Source of the DNA: Achromobacter pulmonis
GTDB taxonomy: Bacteria > Pseudomonadota > Gammaproteobacteria > Burkholderiales > Burkholderiaceae_B
Reading direction: 5' to 3'
Assembly: GCF_002885955.2 (NCBI RefSeq)
Contig: NZ_POQS01000005.1
Span: forward strand, 337,597 to 401,596
DNA length: 64,000 nt
Part shown: positions 1 to 9,252 of the stretch, piece after piece
Layout: each line of letters starts with the position of its first letter
How positions within the stretch are numbered: the stretch's first letter is position 1
Made by a program: the position numbers and the translations under genes
The notes under the pieces: model-generated
Seen by the model: only the letters and a program-made list of their open reading frames with translations
What the model was told of the DNA's origin: nothing
Database searches by the model: none

Positions 1-930
1 CTCGGCCTGTTCCACATGCCCGAGCGCTGCATCTTCATCGGCGAGGGCGAGGCGCCCGGCGAAATCAGCATCGAGGTCAAGGGCCCGTGGCTGCACACCA
101 TCCTGTTCGAGATCCCGGTGCTGGCCATCGTCAACGAGGTCTATTTCCGCAACACGCGCAAGAATCCCAACTGGGAAGAGGGCCGCAAGCGCCTGCAGTC
201 CAAGATGCACCTGGTGCTGGACGATCCCGCGCTGGCGGACTTCCGCGTGGCCGAATACGGCACGCGCCGCCGCTTCTCCAAGGTCTGGCACGAGGAAATC
301 GTGTCGACCATGAAGGCGCAGATGGGGCAGCATTTCGCCGGCACCAGCAACGTGCTGCTGGCCAAGCAGCACGAGGTCCTGCCGCTGGGCACCATGGGCC
401 ATGAATACCTGCAGGCCTGCCAGGCGCTGGGCCCGCGGCTGCGCGATTCGCAGGTGTTCGCGCTTGAGGTCTGGGCCAAGGAATACCGCGGCGACCTGGG
501 CATCGCGCTGTCCGACGTCTACGGCATGGATGCCTTCCTGCGCGATTTCGACATGTATTTCTGCAAGCTGTTCGACGGCGCGCGCCACGACTCGGGCGAC
601 CCCTTCGTCTGGGGCGAGCGCCTGCTCGAACACTACCGCAAGAACCGCGTGGACCCGCGCGCCAAGACGCTGGTGTTCTCGGATTCGCTGACCTTCCCGC
701 GCGCCATCGAGCTGGCCCGCCAGTTCTCGGGCCGCTGCAAGGTGTCCTTCGGAATCGGCACCAACCTGACCAACGACCTGGGCCACGAGCCCCTGCAGAT
801 CGTCATGAAGATGGTCCGCTGCAACGGCCAGCCCGTGGCCAAGGTGTCCGACGCGCCGGAAAAGACCATGTGCGACGATCCGGCCTACCTGGCTTATCTG
901 CGGCAGGTGTTCCAGTTGCCTCCCGCCTAG
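1..930 (+). CDS. pncB: Nicotinate phosphoribosyltransferase, 3' part (5' end outside window)
   Basis: This enzyme makes nicotinate mononucleotide from nicotinate and PRPP in the cytoplasmic NAD salvage (Preiss-Handler) pathway. The reading frame is open from the first base (LGLFH precedes the first internal Met at 16), so the gene begins upstream; about 309 of the family's usual ~400 residues are present. The conserved [18 protein letters not shown] segment is visible around visible residue 196; its His matches the position of the phosphorylated His of the enterobacterial enzyme. The N-terminal segment [20 protein letters not shown] is also typical of PncB. It ends with TAG and is followed 34 bases later by a RidA-like gene on the same strand. 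The identification is firm; only the start is unknown. Confidence 0.93.
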   Translation, partial: LGLFHMPERCIFIGEGEAPGEISIEVKGPWLHTILFEIPVLAIVNEVYFRNTRKNPNWEEGRKRLQSKMHLVLDDPALADFRVAEYGTRRRFSKVWHEEIVSTMKAQMGQHFAGTSNVLLAKQHEVLPLGTMGHEYLQACQALGPRLRDSQVFALEVWAKEYRGDLGIALSDVYGMDAFLRDFDMYFCKLFDGARHDSGDPFVWGERLLEHYRKNRVDPRAKTLVFSDSLTFPRAIELARQFSGRCKVSFGIGTNLTNDLGHEPLQIVMKMVRCNGQPVAKVSDAPEKTMCDDPAYLAYLRQVFQLPPA

Positions 931-964
931 TTTTTTGACCCAACCACTTCCTAGGGGAATATTC

Positions 965-1315
965 ATGAGCAGCATCAAGCGCTTCAACGTCGACAAGCGC
1001 CTGTCGGACATGGCCGTGTACAACGGCGTCGCGTACCTGGCCGGCCAGGTGCCCGACGATGCGACGCTGGACATCACCGGCCAGACCGCCCAGGTGCTGG
1101 CCACCATCGACCGCCTGCTGGCCGAGGCCGGCACCGACAAGACCAAGATCCTGATGGCCCAGATCTACGTGGCCAACATGAAGGAATTCGACGGCATGAA
1201 CAAGGCCTGGGACGCCTGGGTCGCCGCCGGCAATTCGCCCCCCCGCGCCACGGTCGAAGCCCGCCTGGCCAACCCCGACTACAAGGTCGAGATCGTCGTC
1301 ACGGCGGCGCTGTAG
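965..1315 (+). CDS. RidA/YjgF/YER057c family protein (probable enamine/imine deaminase)
   Basis: A protein of 116 residues. RidA-type proteins hydrolyse reactive enamine/imine intermediates released by PLP enzymes; other members act on different small substrates. The family signature is at the C terminus (PPRATVEARLANPDYKVEI), including the Arg that binds the substrate carboxylate in true RidA enzymes. Start: ATG at 965 is preceded by AGGGGA at 953-958 with good spacing; a TTG at 935 in the same frame has no such site and would add an atypical N-terminal tail. It probably shares transcription with pncB. The N-terminal part resembles the short RidA-related subfamily rather than E. coli RidA, so the exact substrate is open. 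Confidence 0.85.
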   Translation: MSSIKRFNVDKRLSDMAVYNGVAYLAGQVPDDATLDITGQTAQVLATIDRLLAEAGTDKTKILMAQIYVANMKEFDGMNKAWDAWVAAGNSPPRATVEARLANPDYKVEIVVTAAL

Positions 1316-1387
1316 GCGCCGTAGGATGGGTGCAGCGCGCGGATGCCCGAGCCAAGCGCTCCGCCATCAAGCGCGCGAAACCCATCA

Positions 1388-1409
1388 GGCGGCGCAAGCC
1401 GCCGTTTTT
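1388..1409 (+). terminator. Hairpin terminator inside repeat unit A
   Basis: GGCGGC (1388-1393), loop gcaa, GCCGCC (1398-1403), then G and five T. It faces the RidA-like gene and could end the pncB-RidA transcript. Confidence 0.6.
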
Positions 1410-1418
1410 CTTGGCACG

Positions 1419-1441
1419 AAAAAATGCCGGCTTGCGCCGGC
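1419..1441 (-). terminator. Hairpin terminator inside repeat unit A'
   Basis: GCCGGC-ttgc-GCCGGC at 1426-1441 with a run of six A at 1419-1424, which is a U-run on the minus strand. It would end transcripts from the mtfA/flavodoxin side. Confidence 0.55.
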
Positions 1442-1511
1442 TGATGGGTTACGCGCGTTCGGCGGTTGAGTTTTTGCGCACGCATCCGCGCGCTACACCC
1501 ATCCTACGTCC

Positions 1512-1565
1512 AACACCCCCAACACCCCCAACACCCCCAACACCCCCAACACCCCCAACACCCCC
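1512..1565. repeat. Tandem repeat, six perfect copies of a 9-bp unit
   Basis: The unit AACACCCCC is repeated six times without mismatch. It ends 4 bases before the stop codon of the minus-strand flavodoxin-like gene (stop at 1570-1572), so it lies in that gene's 3' untranslated region. Perfect short repeats like this usually vary in copy number between strains. Confidence 0.95.
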
Positions 1566-1569
1566 CCAC

Positions 1570-2073
1570 TCATAACAACAGCGTCCCCGCCAGCAATCCC
1601 CCCAGTTCCTCGCATTTCGCCAGTTCCGCCGGCGCCACCATCTTGGGCGCGAGGATCTGCTGCGCCGTCTGCGCGCCCATGTTGACGATGAGCGGCGGCG
1701 CCACGGGGTTGAGCCGCCAGCCGGTGCAGATGCGTTCGGCCTGGCGGGCGGCGCCCGAGCCGTCGCTGCCGGCGCTGATCGCGCAGGCATAGGGCAGCCC
1801 CTGTATCCGGTCCAGCACCGCGTAGTAGTTGCGGTCGAAGAACTCCTTCATTTCGCCGCTCAGGCCCGCCAGGTTCTCGGGGGCGCAGAACAGATAGCCG
1901 TCGCTGGCCAGCAGCTCGTCGGCCTGCACGTCGGCCGCCCGCCGCAGCGCGACGCGCAGATCGTTCTGCTGCGCCATTTCGGCGGCGGCGGACTGCGCGC
2001 CGCGGGCGGCCGCCTCGGCCATCTGCCGGGCCGCGCCGGTGCGCGAATGCCACACGATCAGCAGCTGTTTCAT
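1570..2073 (-). CDS. Flavodoxin-family protein
   Basis: A protein of 167 residues. The N-terminal beta strand and phosphate loop (LLIVWHSRTGAARQMAEAAARG) fit the FMN-binding loop of the flavodoxin/NAD(P)H-dependent FMN reductase fold, and the segment DGYLFCAPENLAGLSGEMKEFFDR matches the second flavin-contact region of that family. It is likely cytoplasmic and may carry electrons or reduce quinones or flavin; partner and substrate cannot be told. The ATG overlaps the mtfA stop (ATGA at 2070-2073), so the two genes are probably translationally coupled. It ends in TGA just next to the 9-bp tandem repeat. Confidence 0.75.
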   Translation of the reverse strand: MKQLLIVWHSRTGAARQMAEAAARGAQSAAAEMAQQNDLRVALRRAADVQADELLASDGYLFCAPENLAGLSGEMKEFFDRNYYAVLDRIQGLPYACAISAGSDGSGAARQAERICTGWRLNPVAPPLIVNMGAQTAQQILAPKMVAPAELAKCEELGGLLAGTLLL

Positions 2074-2903
2074 GCGTAGCGTTCCAGTGGGTCCTGCCTA
2101 TAGTAGGCCTTCAGCAGCGCATACCATTGCGGCAGCGCTTGCTGCATGGGGTAGGGGTCGACGAAGAAATGCTCGGAGCTGACGGCGAAGAATTCGGCCT
2201 CGTCGGTGGCGGCATACGGGTCCATCGGCAAGCGGGCGTACCAGGCGTCGGCTTCCTCGCTTTCGGGATCGACGTGCGGCGGGATGGCGGCTTCCACCGC
2301 GTCCAGGGCGGCGATGAAGCGGTCCAGGCTGTCCTCCAGCACGCGGCGCCAGGCGCGCGGCTGCAGTTCGGGGTGGGCCGCCAGCGACGGCATGCCGTCG
2401 GCGAAACCCGAGCGCAGGTCCAGCTTGTGGGCAAATTCGTGGATGACCACGTTGAAGCCGCCATCCGAGAGCTGCGTGTCTTCCCAGGACAGGACCAGCG
2501 GCCCGCCTTCCCAGGCCTCGCCGGCCGCGTCCTCGATGTATTCGTGCACCACGCCGTCCTCGTCCTGGCGCGAGCGGGGAATGCGAAAGCCCGCCGGATA
2601 CACGATGATCTCGTCCCAGCCTTCGTATAGTTCCGGCGCCAGGTTCAGGATGGGCAGGCTGGCCTGGGCCGCGATCGACAGGCGCATGAAGTCGGACACC
2701 TCCAGCCCCTGCGCGCCGTTGATGTTCTTGCTGGCCAGCAGCCACGCCGAGCGCGCCAGCAGCTGGGCCGATTCGTCGGCGTTCAATACCGCCAGGAACG
2801 GGTGGGCGTCGAGCACCTCGCGCCATAGATCCGGCGCGATGCGGGCCTGCATTTCGGCGACCGCGGAGGGGCGGGCGCCGCGTCCCTTCAGCCAGCGCAA
2901 CAT
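2070..2903 (-). CDS. mtfA: Zinc-dependent peptidase, MtfA family
   Basis: A protein of 277 residues related to E. coli MtfA (peptidase family M90), a cytoplasmic metallopeptidase that also binds and inactivates the repressor Mlc in E. coli. The HEFAH zinc motif is at about residues 155-159 (NVVIHEFAHKLD), and DEAEFFAVSSEHFF further on carries the likely third ligand. The C terminus YYRQDPLERYA matches E. coli MtfA (QFYQQDPLQRLH). Start: ATG 2903 (MLRWLKG, like E. coli MIKWPWK) has an AAGGAA site upstream; a TTG at 2957 would add 18 residues and has no clear site. It diverges from relA across about 94 bases. Confidence 0.9.
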   Translation of the reverse strand: MLRWLKGRGARPSAVAEMQARIAPDLWREVLDAHPFLAVLNADESAQLLARSAWLLASKNINGAQGLEVSDFMRLSIAAQASLPILNLAPELYEGWDEIIVYPAGFRIPRSRQDEDGVVHEYIEDAAGEAWEGGPLVLSWEDTQLSDGGFNVVIHEFAHKLDLRSGFADGMPSLAAHPELQPRAWRRVLEDSLDRFIAALDAVEAAIPPHVDPESEEADAWYARLPMDPYAATDEAEFFAVSSEHFFVDPYPMQQALPQWYALLKAYYRQDPLERYA

Positions 2904-2997
2904 GAGTTCGGGTTCCTTCCATATGCCGCGCGCGGCGGCGTTTTCCAGTGTCTGCAAACCCTAGTGTAGAGTGTCGGAATATCAACCTCTATCACCC

Positions 2998-5268
2998 ATG
3001 TCCGTCATGTCCGCCCCGCCCGTATCCGACGCGCCTACGCCTTTCGACGCCGCCTGGCGCAAGGAGGCGGGAGCCGGCCTGGACGCCGACGGCCTGGCCC
3101 TGCTCGACCGGGCCGTGGCCTGGGCCGAGCCGCGCTTCGAAGGCCAGCACGCGCTGACCGGCGAGCCTCTGGCCGGCCACGGCGCCGGCGTGGTGCGGGT
3201 GCTGGCGGCGCTGCAGACCGACGCCGCGACCCGCGCGGCGGCCTTGCTGGCCGCCTTGCCCACGGACCTGATGGCGCCCGCGCCGTCCCTGCGCAACGAT
3301 CCGATCGCGGCCGCCTTCGGCGCCGAGGTCGCGCGGCTGGTGCAGGGCGCCTGGGCCTTGCTGCGGCTGGGCGTGGTGGCCCGCCAGGCCAGCGACGCGG
3401 CGGCCGAGAGCGGCTCGCAGAAAGAGATGCAGCGCAAGATGCTGCTGGCCATGGCGGCCGACCTGCGCATCGTGCTGATGCGGCTGGCCTCCAGGCTGCG
3501 TTCGCTGCGCTGGCACGCGGAAAGCAAAACGCCGTGCTCGACCGCGTTCGCGCGTGAAACCCTGGACCTGTACGCGCCGCTGGCCAACCGCCTGGGCATC
3601 TGGCAGATCAAGTGGGAAATGGAAGACCTGGCGTTCCGCTTCCTGGAGCCGGAGAAGTACAAGCAGATCGCCCGCCTGCTCGAAGAAAAGCGGGTCGAGC
3701 GCGAGGCCTTCATCGCCGGCGCCATCGAGCGCCTGCAGGCGGCGCTGGCCAAGAGCGGCGTGCAGGCCGAGGTCAGCGGCCGGCCCAAGCACATCTACAG
3801 CATCTGGAACAAGATGCGCATCAAGCGCCTGGACTTTTCCCAGATGTACGACCTGCGCGCGCTGCGCATCATCGTCGACGACGTGCGCGCCTGTTATACG
3901 GCGCTGGGCATGGTGCACGAGATGTGGACGCCGATCTCCGAGGAGTTCGACGACTACATTTCGCGGCCCAAGCCCAACGGCTACCGCTCGCTGCACACGG
4001 TGGTGGCCGATGACGACGGCCGTCCGTTCGAGGTGCAGATCCGCACCCGCGAGATGCACCAGTTCGCCGAATACGGCATGGCCGCGCACTGGCGCTACAA
4101 AGAAGCCGGCGCCAAGGGCGGCCAGGTGGCGGCCTCCAGCGAATACGACCGCCAGCTGGCGTGGATGCGCCAGCTGCTGGCCTGGAACGCCGACGTCGAG
4201 GGCGGCGAGCCGGCCGCGCCGGCGGCCAAGCCCGCCTCGGGCAAGGGCCGCCACGCGGCGGCGGCGCCCGCGCATACCGACGAGCGCATCTATGTGTTGA
4301 CGCCGCAGGCCCGCGTGATCGAACTGCCCGCCGGCGCCACGCCGGTGGACTTCGCCTATCACCTGCACACCGACCTGGGCCACCGCTGCCGCGGCGCGCG
4401 CGTGGACGGGCAGATGGTGCCGCTGCAGACGCGGCTGTCCACCGGCCAGACCGTGGAAATCATTTCCGCCAAGTCCGGCGGCCCGTCGCGCGACTGGCTC
4501 AATCCCCAGCTGGGGTTCCTGGCCAGCCCGCGCGCCCGCGCCAAGGTGCGGATGTGGTTCAACGCCATCGAGCTGCAGCAGCGCATCACCCAGGGCCAGG
4601 CGCTGGTCGAAAAGGAACTGCAGCGGCTGGGCAAGACCGCCGTCAACCTCGAACAGCTGGCGCAGAACCTGGGCTTCGCCCGCGCCGACGACCTGTACGT
4701 GGCGGCTGCCAAGGAAGAGTTCAGCCTGCGCCAGATCGACACGCTGTTCCAGCAGCCTGCGCCCGCGGCCGAGCCGCAGCCCGCCGCATTGCGCCACGCC
4801 AGCGCGGGCAGCGCCGAGAAAAGCGGCAAGAGCGGGGTGCTGGTGGTGGGCGTGGGATCGCTGCTGACCCAGCTTGCGCGCTGCTGCCGCCCGGCGCCGC
4901 CGGACGCCATCGCCGGCTTCGTCACGCGCGGGCGCGGCGTGTCCATCCACCGCTGCGACTGCCACAGCTACCAGGCCCTGGCCGCGCGCGAGCCCGAGCG
5001 CGTCATCGAAGTGGCGTGGGGCGAGACCTCCGACACCTTCTATCCGGTGGACATCAGCGTGCGCGCGCACGACCGTTCCGGCCTGCTGCGCGACCTGTCC
5101 GAAGTCTTCGCCCGCCTGCGCCTGAACGTGGTGGGCGTGAACACGCAGAGCCGGCAGTCGCTGGCCCATATGGTGTTCACGGTGGAGGTGCGCGGCGGGG
5201 AATCGCTGTCGCGCGCGCTGGACGCGCTGGCCGAAGTGCCCGGGGTGTCCTCGGCCGTGCGCCGCTAG
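2998..5268 (+). CDS. relA: RelA, monofunctional (p)ppGpp synthetase
   Basis: This ribosome-associated stringent-response enzyme transfers pyrophosphate from ATP to GDP/GTP during amino-acid starvation. Domains in order: a degenerate hydrolase region (about 50-180) lacking the HD residues; the synthetase domain with YDLRALRI and the EFDDYI motif near residue 316, the acidic EXDD form typical of monofunctional RelA rather than SpoT; a TGS domain (about 427-490, DERIYVLTPQ); a Cys-rich zinc-finger-like region (ARCCRP, HRCDC); and a C-terminal ACT domain (about 690-756). An Ala/Pro/Lys linker sits between synthetase and TGS. Starts at GTG 2971, ATG 2998 and ATG 3007 are all in frame and none has a strong ribosome site; 2998 is a compromise giving 756 residues. 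It converges on the MHS transporter. Confidence 0.92.
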   Translation: MSVMSAPPVSDAPTPFDAAWRKEAGAGLDADGLALLDRAVAWAEPRFEGQHALTGEPLAGHGAGVVRVLAALQTDAATRAAALLAALPTDLMAPAPSLRNDPIAAAFGAEVARLVQGAWALLRLGVVARQASDAAAESGSQKEMQRKMLLAMAADLRIVLMRLASRLRSLRWHAESKTPCSTAFARETLDLYAPLANRLGIWQIKWEMEDLAFRFLEPEKYKQIARLLEEKRVEREAFIAGAIERLQAALAKSGVQAEVSGRPKHIYSIWNKMRIKRLDFSQMYDLRALRIIVDDVRACYTALGMVHEMWTPISEEFDDYISRPKPNGYRSLHTVVADDDGRPFEVQIRTREMHQFAEYGMAAHWRYKEAGAKGGQVAASSEYDRQLAWMRQLLAWNADVEGGEPAAPAAKPASGKGRHAAAAPAHTDERIYVLTPQARVIELPAGATPVDFAYHLHTDLGHRCRGARVDGQMVPLQTRLSTGQTVEIISAKSGGPSRDWLNPQLGFLASPRARAKVRMWFNAIELQQRITQGQALVEKELQRLGKTAVNLEQLAQNLGFARADDLYVAAAKEEFSLRQIDTLFQQPAPAAEPQPAALRHASAGSAEKSGKSGVLVVGVGSLLTQLARCCRPAPPDAIAGFVTRGRGVSIHRCDCHSYQALAAREPERVIEVAWGETSDTFYPVDISVRAHDRSGLLRDLSEVFARLRLNVVGVNTQSRQSLAHMVFTVEVRGGESLSRALDALAEVPGVSSAVRR

Positions 5269-5270
5269 CG

Positions 5271-5295
5271 GCCCGCGGCGCGCGACGCCGCGGGC
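5271..5295. terminator. GC-rich hairpin between convergent relA and transporter genes
   Basis: Perfect 9-bp stem GCCCGCGGC / GCCGCGGGC with a 7-base loop. There is no T-run on either side, so it is a weak or Rho-assisted terminator candidate. Confidence 0.45.
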
Positions 5296-5308
5296 TGGCG
5301 GGGCCGCT

Positions 5309-6622
5309 TCAGTGGTCGAGCGCGTCGTGGGCGCGTTCGCGCATGTAGAACGCGGCGACCAGGCCCAGGGCCACGCCGAACATGACGTAGTAGGCCGGCG
5401 CCATCGGCGAGCCGGTGGTCTTGATCAGCCAGGTCACGATGAACTGGGCGAAGCCGCCGAAGATCATCACGGCCACGTTATAGGCCAGCGACAGGCCCAC
5501 CGAACGCACGCGCGCCGGGAACAGCTCGGCCATGACCGTGCTGAACACGCCGAAGAAGGCCGACACGAACAGGCAGACCACCACCTGCACGGTCAGCAGG
5601 CGCGCGATCGAGGGCGCGTCCGACAGCCAGTGGTACAGCGGATACAGCACCAGCAGGTAGCCGATCAGCGAGCCGATCACGATGGGACGGCGGCCGACGC
5701 GGTCGGACCAGGCGCCCATGAACGGCGTGAGCAGCACCATCAGCGCCGCGCCCGCCATCTGCACCAGGAAGGTCTGGTTCAGCGGCAGTTTCAGGATCTG
5801 GGTGGAGTAGGTCACCAGGTAGGTGAAGGTGATGTAGATGGAAACGGTGGCGGTCACCACCAGGCCCACGCCGATCAGGGTTTCGCGGGTATGCGTCTTC
5901 AGCATCTGGCCCAGGGTCAGGCGCTGCACGTCGCCGCGCGCGGCGGCCTGGCGCTCTTCTTCCTTGATCTGCTTGAAGGCGTCGGTTTCGTCGACGTTGC
6001 GGCGGATATAGATGGCGATCGGCACGATGACCAGGCCGAAGGCGAAGGGCAGGCGCCAGGCCCAGTCGGCGATCTGCTCGGGCGTGAAGAACTCGGTGAT
6101 GAGCGTGCCGCAGGCCGCGCCGATCAGCAGCGCCAGCATCTGGCCGGCCATCTGCCACGAGCCGTAGAAGCCGCGGCGGCCGTTGGGCGCCATTTCGATC
6201 AGCAGCGCCGTCGACGTGCCGAACTCGCCGCCCGCCGAGAAGCCCTGCAGCAGGCGCGCGATCAGGATGAAGATCGGCGCCAGGATGCCGGCGGCATGGT
6301 AGGTGGGGGCGACGGTGATCAGCGCGATGGACACGGCCATCAGCGAGGTGACCAGCACCATGGCCGCCTTGCGGCCCTTTTTGTCGCCGTACAGGCCCAG
6401 GATGATGCCGCCCACCGGGCGCATGAAGAAACCGACGCCGAAAATGGCCGTGGTCATCAGGATGGCGTTGAGCTCGCTGCCGGGCACGCTCGGGTCGGTG
6501 GGGAAAAAGAGCTTCGAGATGATCGGCGTCATGAAGGCGAACACCAGGAAGTCATACCATTCCAGGGCGTTGCCGATTACCGCCGCCACGATGTTGCGCG
6601 TGGGAACTGCCTTGTGCTGCAC
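5309..6622 (-). CDS. MFS transporter, metabolite:H+ symporter (MHS) family
   Basis: A protein of 437 residues with about 12 membrane segments. It has the MHS hallmarks: NALEWYDFLVFAF in the first segment, the loop GDKKGRK after segment 2, and LLQGFSAGGEFGTS after segment 4. The family (ProP, KgtP, citrate and shikimate permeases) imports carboxylates or betaines with protons across the inner membrane; the substrate cannot be fixed from sequence. The start is GTG at 6622, behind a clear GAGGAG site on the minus strand. It stands alone, convergent with relA and divergent from argE. Confidence 0.88.
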   Translation of the reverse strand: MQHKAVPTRNIVAAVIGNALEWYDFLVFAFMTPIISKLFFPTDPSVPGSELNAILMTTAIFGVGFFMRPVGGIILGLYGDKKGRKAAMVLVTSLMAVSIALITVAPTYHAAGILAPIFILIARLLQGFSAGGEFGTSTALLIEMAPNGRRGFYGSWQMAGQMLALLIGAACGTLITEFFTPEQIADWAWRLPFAFGLVIVPIAIYIRRNVDETDAFKQIKEEERQAAARGDVQRLTLGQMLKTHTRETLIGVGLVVTATVSIYITFTYLVTYSTQILKLPLNQTFLVQMAGAALMVLLTPFMGAWSDRVGRRPIVIGSLIGYLLVLYPLYHWLSDAPSIARLLTVQVVVCLFVSAFFGVFSTVMAELFPARVRSVGLSLAYNVAVMIFGGFAQFIVTWLIKTTGSPMAPAYYVMFGVALGLVAAFYMRERAHDALDH

Positions 6623-6760
6623 GATGTCTCCTCAGGGGGATGTTTGCTGATTCCGGGCGACATTCTAGTGCCCTGTCCGGCCGGCGCCTCCGGACGGGGG
6701 GCCGAGACGCGCGCGCCGGCTGGCTTTACACTTCTCTTTTTCCCCCACGAGAGTAGTGAC

Positions 6761-7912
6761 ATGAACGCGCGCACCTGGCTGGAAACGCTGGTCGGTTTCG
6801 ACACCACCAGCCGCAATTCCAATCTTGCCCTGATCGAAACCGTCCGCGATTGGCTCAAGGGCCAGGGCGTCGACGCGTGGCTGGCGCACAATCCGGAGCG
6901 CACCAAGGCCAACCTGTTCGCCACCCTGCCGGCGCAGGACGGCGGCCAGCAGGGCGGCATCGTGCTGTCGGGCCACACCGACGTGGTGCCGGTCGACGGC
7001 CAGGACTGGAGCACCGATCCGTTCAAGCTGGTGGAAAAGGACGGCCTGCTGTATGGCCGCGGCGCCTGCGACATGAAGGGCTTCATCGCCGGCTCGCTGG
7101 CGCTGGTGCCGGAATTTCTGGCCATGCCGCGCAAGAAGCCGATCCACCTGGCCTTTTCCTATGACGAGGAAGTCGGCTGCGCGGGCGCGCCCTACATGCT
7201 GGCCGACCTGCACGACCGCGGCATCCGGCCGGAAGGCTGCGTGGTGGGCGAGCCCACCGGCATGCAGGTGGTGGTGGCGCACAAGGGCATCAACCTGTTT
7301 CGCTGCAAGGTGCACGGCAAGGCGGCGCACTCGTCGCTGACCCCGCGCGGCTGTAACGCCATCGAATACGCCGCCCGCCTGATCTGCCGCATCCGCGACC
7401 TGGCCGACAGCTTCAAGGCCCAGGGTCCGTACGACCAGTTCTACGACGTGCCGTTCTCCACCATGACCACCAACCAGATCCAGGGCGGCATCGCGGTCAA
7501 CACCATTCCCGAATCCTGCGAGTTCAGCTATGAATTCCGCAACCTGCCGGGCATGCAGCCGGACGCCATCCAGGCCGAGGTCGAGAAGTACGTGCGCGAG
7601 GAACTGCTGCCGCGCATGAAGGCCGAGTTCGAGGGCGCCAGCATCGAGATCGAGACCGGCGCGGCCGCCCCGGCGCTGGAAGCCTCGGAAGAGGCCGCCA
7701 TCACCCAGCTGGTGCGCGCCCTGACCGAAGACCGCGCCACGCGCAAGGTGGCCTACGGCACCGAGGCCGGCCTGTTCCAGGGCATTGGCATCCCGACGGT
7801 GGTCTGCGGCCCCGGCCACATCGAACAGGCCCACAAGCCCGACGAATACGTGGCGCTGGACCAGCTCGCGTCCTGCGAAACCTTCCTGCGCCGCCTCGGG
7901 CAGTCGCTCTGA
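6761..7912 (+). CDS. argE: Acetylornithine deacetylase
   Basis: A cytoplasmic M20-family metallohydrolase of 383 residues that releases acetate from N-acetylornithine in arginine synthesis. Metal and catalytic residues are visible: GHTD (His72, Asp74), the bridging Asp104 in ACDMKG, the catalytic pair Glu136-Glu137 (YDEEVGC), Glu164 in VGEPTG, and the late His in the AHKPDEY segment. The ATG at 6761 gives the standard N terminus; the frame stays open upstream over the transporter gene but that stretch is antisense to it and not coding. The GTEAGLFQ segment favours ArgE over DapE. It is not next to other arg genes here. Confidence 0.9.
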   Translation: MNARTWLETLVGFDTTSRNSNLALIETVRDWLKGQGVDAWLAHNPERTKANLFATLPAQDGGQQGGIVLSGHTDVVPVDGQDWSTDPFKLVEKDGLLYGRGACDMKGFIAGSLALVPEFLAMPRKKPIHLAFSYDEEVGCAGAPYMLADLHDRGIRPEGCVVGEPTGMQVVVAHKGINLFRCKVHGKAAHSSLTPRGCNAIEYAARLICRIRDLADSFKAQGPYDQFYDVPFSTMTTNQIQGGIAVNTIPESCEFSYEFRNLPGMQPDAIQAEVEKYVREELLPRMKAEFEGASIEIETGAAAPALEASEEAAITQLVRALTEDRATRKVAYGTEAGLFQGIGIPTVVCGPGHIEQAHKPDEYVALDQLASCETFLRRLGQSL

Positions 7913-7933
7913 CGCCGCCGCGGCGGTTTCCAG

Positions 7934-7978
7934 GCCCGGGCGCGGCCGCGCCCGGGCGGCTGCCGCGTCAGGTAAAAT
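7934..7978 (+). promoter_or_regulatory. 24-bp perfect palindrome and -10-like hexamer before trpB
   Basis: Between argE and trpB there is a perfect self-complementary palindrome at 7934-7957 (GCCCGGGCGCGG and its mirror), followed by TAAAAT at 7973-7978. The palindrome may end the argE transcript; the hexamer is a possible trpBA -10, but no good -35 is visible. Confidence 0.35.
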
Positions 7979-8041
7979 GCCGGGTTGCAAACTGGATTTG
8001 CGGCCGGTAATGGCCTGCCGCGATGCCGGGGGAGATGCTAG

Positions 8042-9241
<1,200 letters not shown>

Positions 9242-9252
9242 GGGTTCCGACC

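Larger units (their letters stand above)
1321..1507. repeat. Paired REP-like element, tail-to-tail (two ~82-bp units)
   Basis: Unit A (1321-1403, plus) starts GTAGGATGGGTGCAGCGCG, has a variable middle of about 30 bases, then CGCGCGAAACCCATCA and a GGCGGC-gcaa-GCCGCC hairpin. Unit A' (1426-1507) is the same design in reverse orientation. The same unit occurs twice more at 23611-23824. The unit ends (GATGGGT and ACCCATC) are themselves partly complementary. The pair fills the gap between the convergent RidA-like and flavodoxin-like genes. The REP/REPIN label is by architecture only; no RAYT transposase gene is in the window. Confidence 0.85.

Noticed and set aside
1512-1565. CRISPR array
   Set aside because: The 9-base unit repeats directly without spacers; no cas gene is present.
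1316-1570. Short reading frames within the repeat clusters (around 1330-1790 and 23600-23950)
   Set aside because: Their sequences are translations of the REP-like units and of the 9-bp tandem repeat; such frames are often mis-annotated as small proteins.
2904-2957. TTG start of mtfA at 2957
   Set aside because: ATG 2903 has a good ribosome site and matches the N terminus of E. coli MtfA; the extra 18 residues do not.
5312-6760. Very long N-terminal extension in frame with argE
   Set aside because: It lies antisense to the MHS transporter and is His/Gln/Arg-rich without character. The conserved ArgE start is at 6761.
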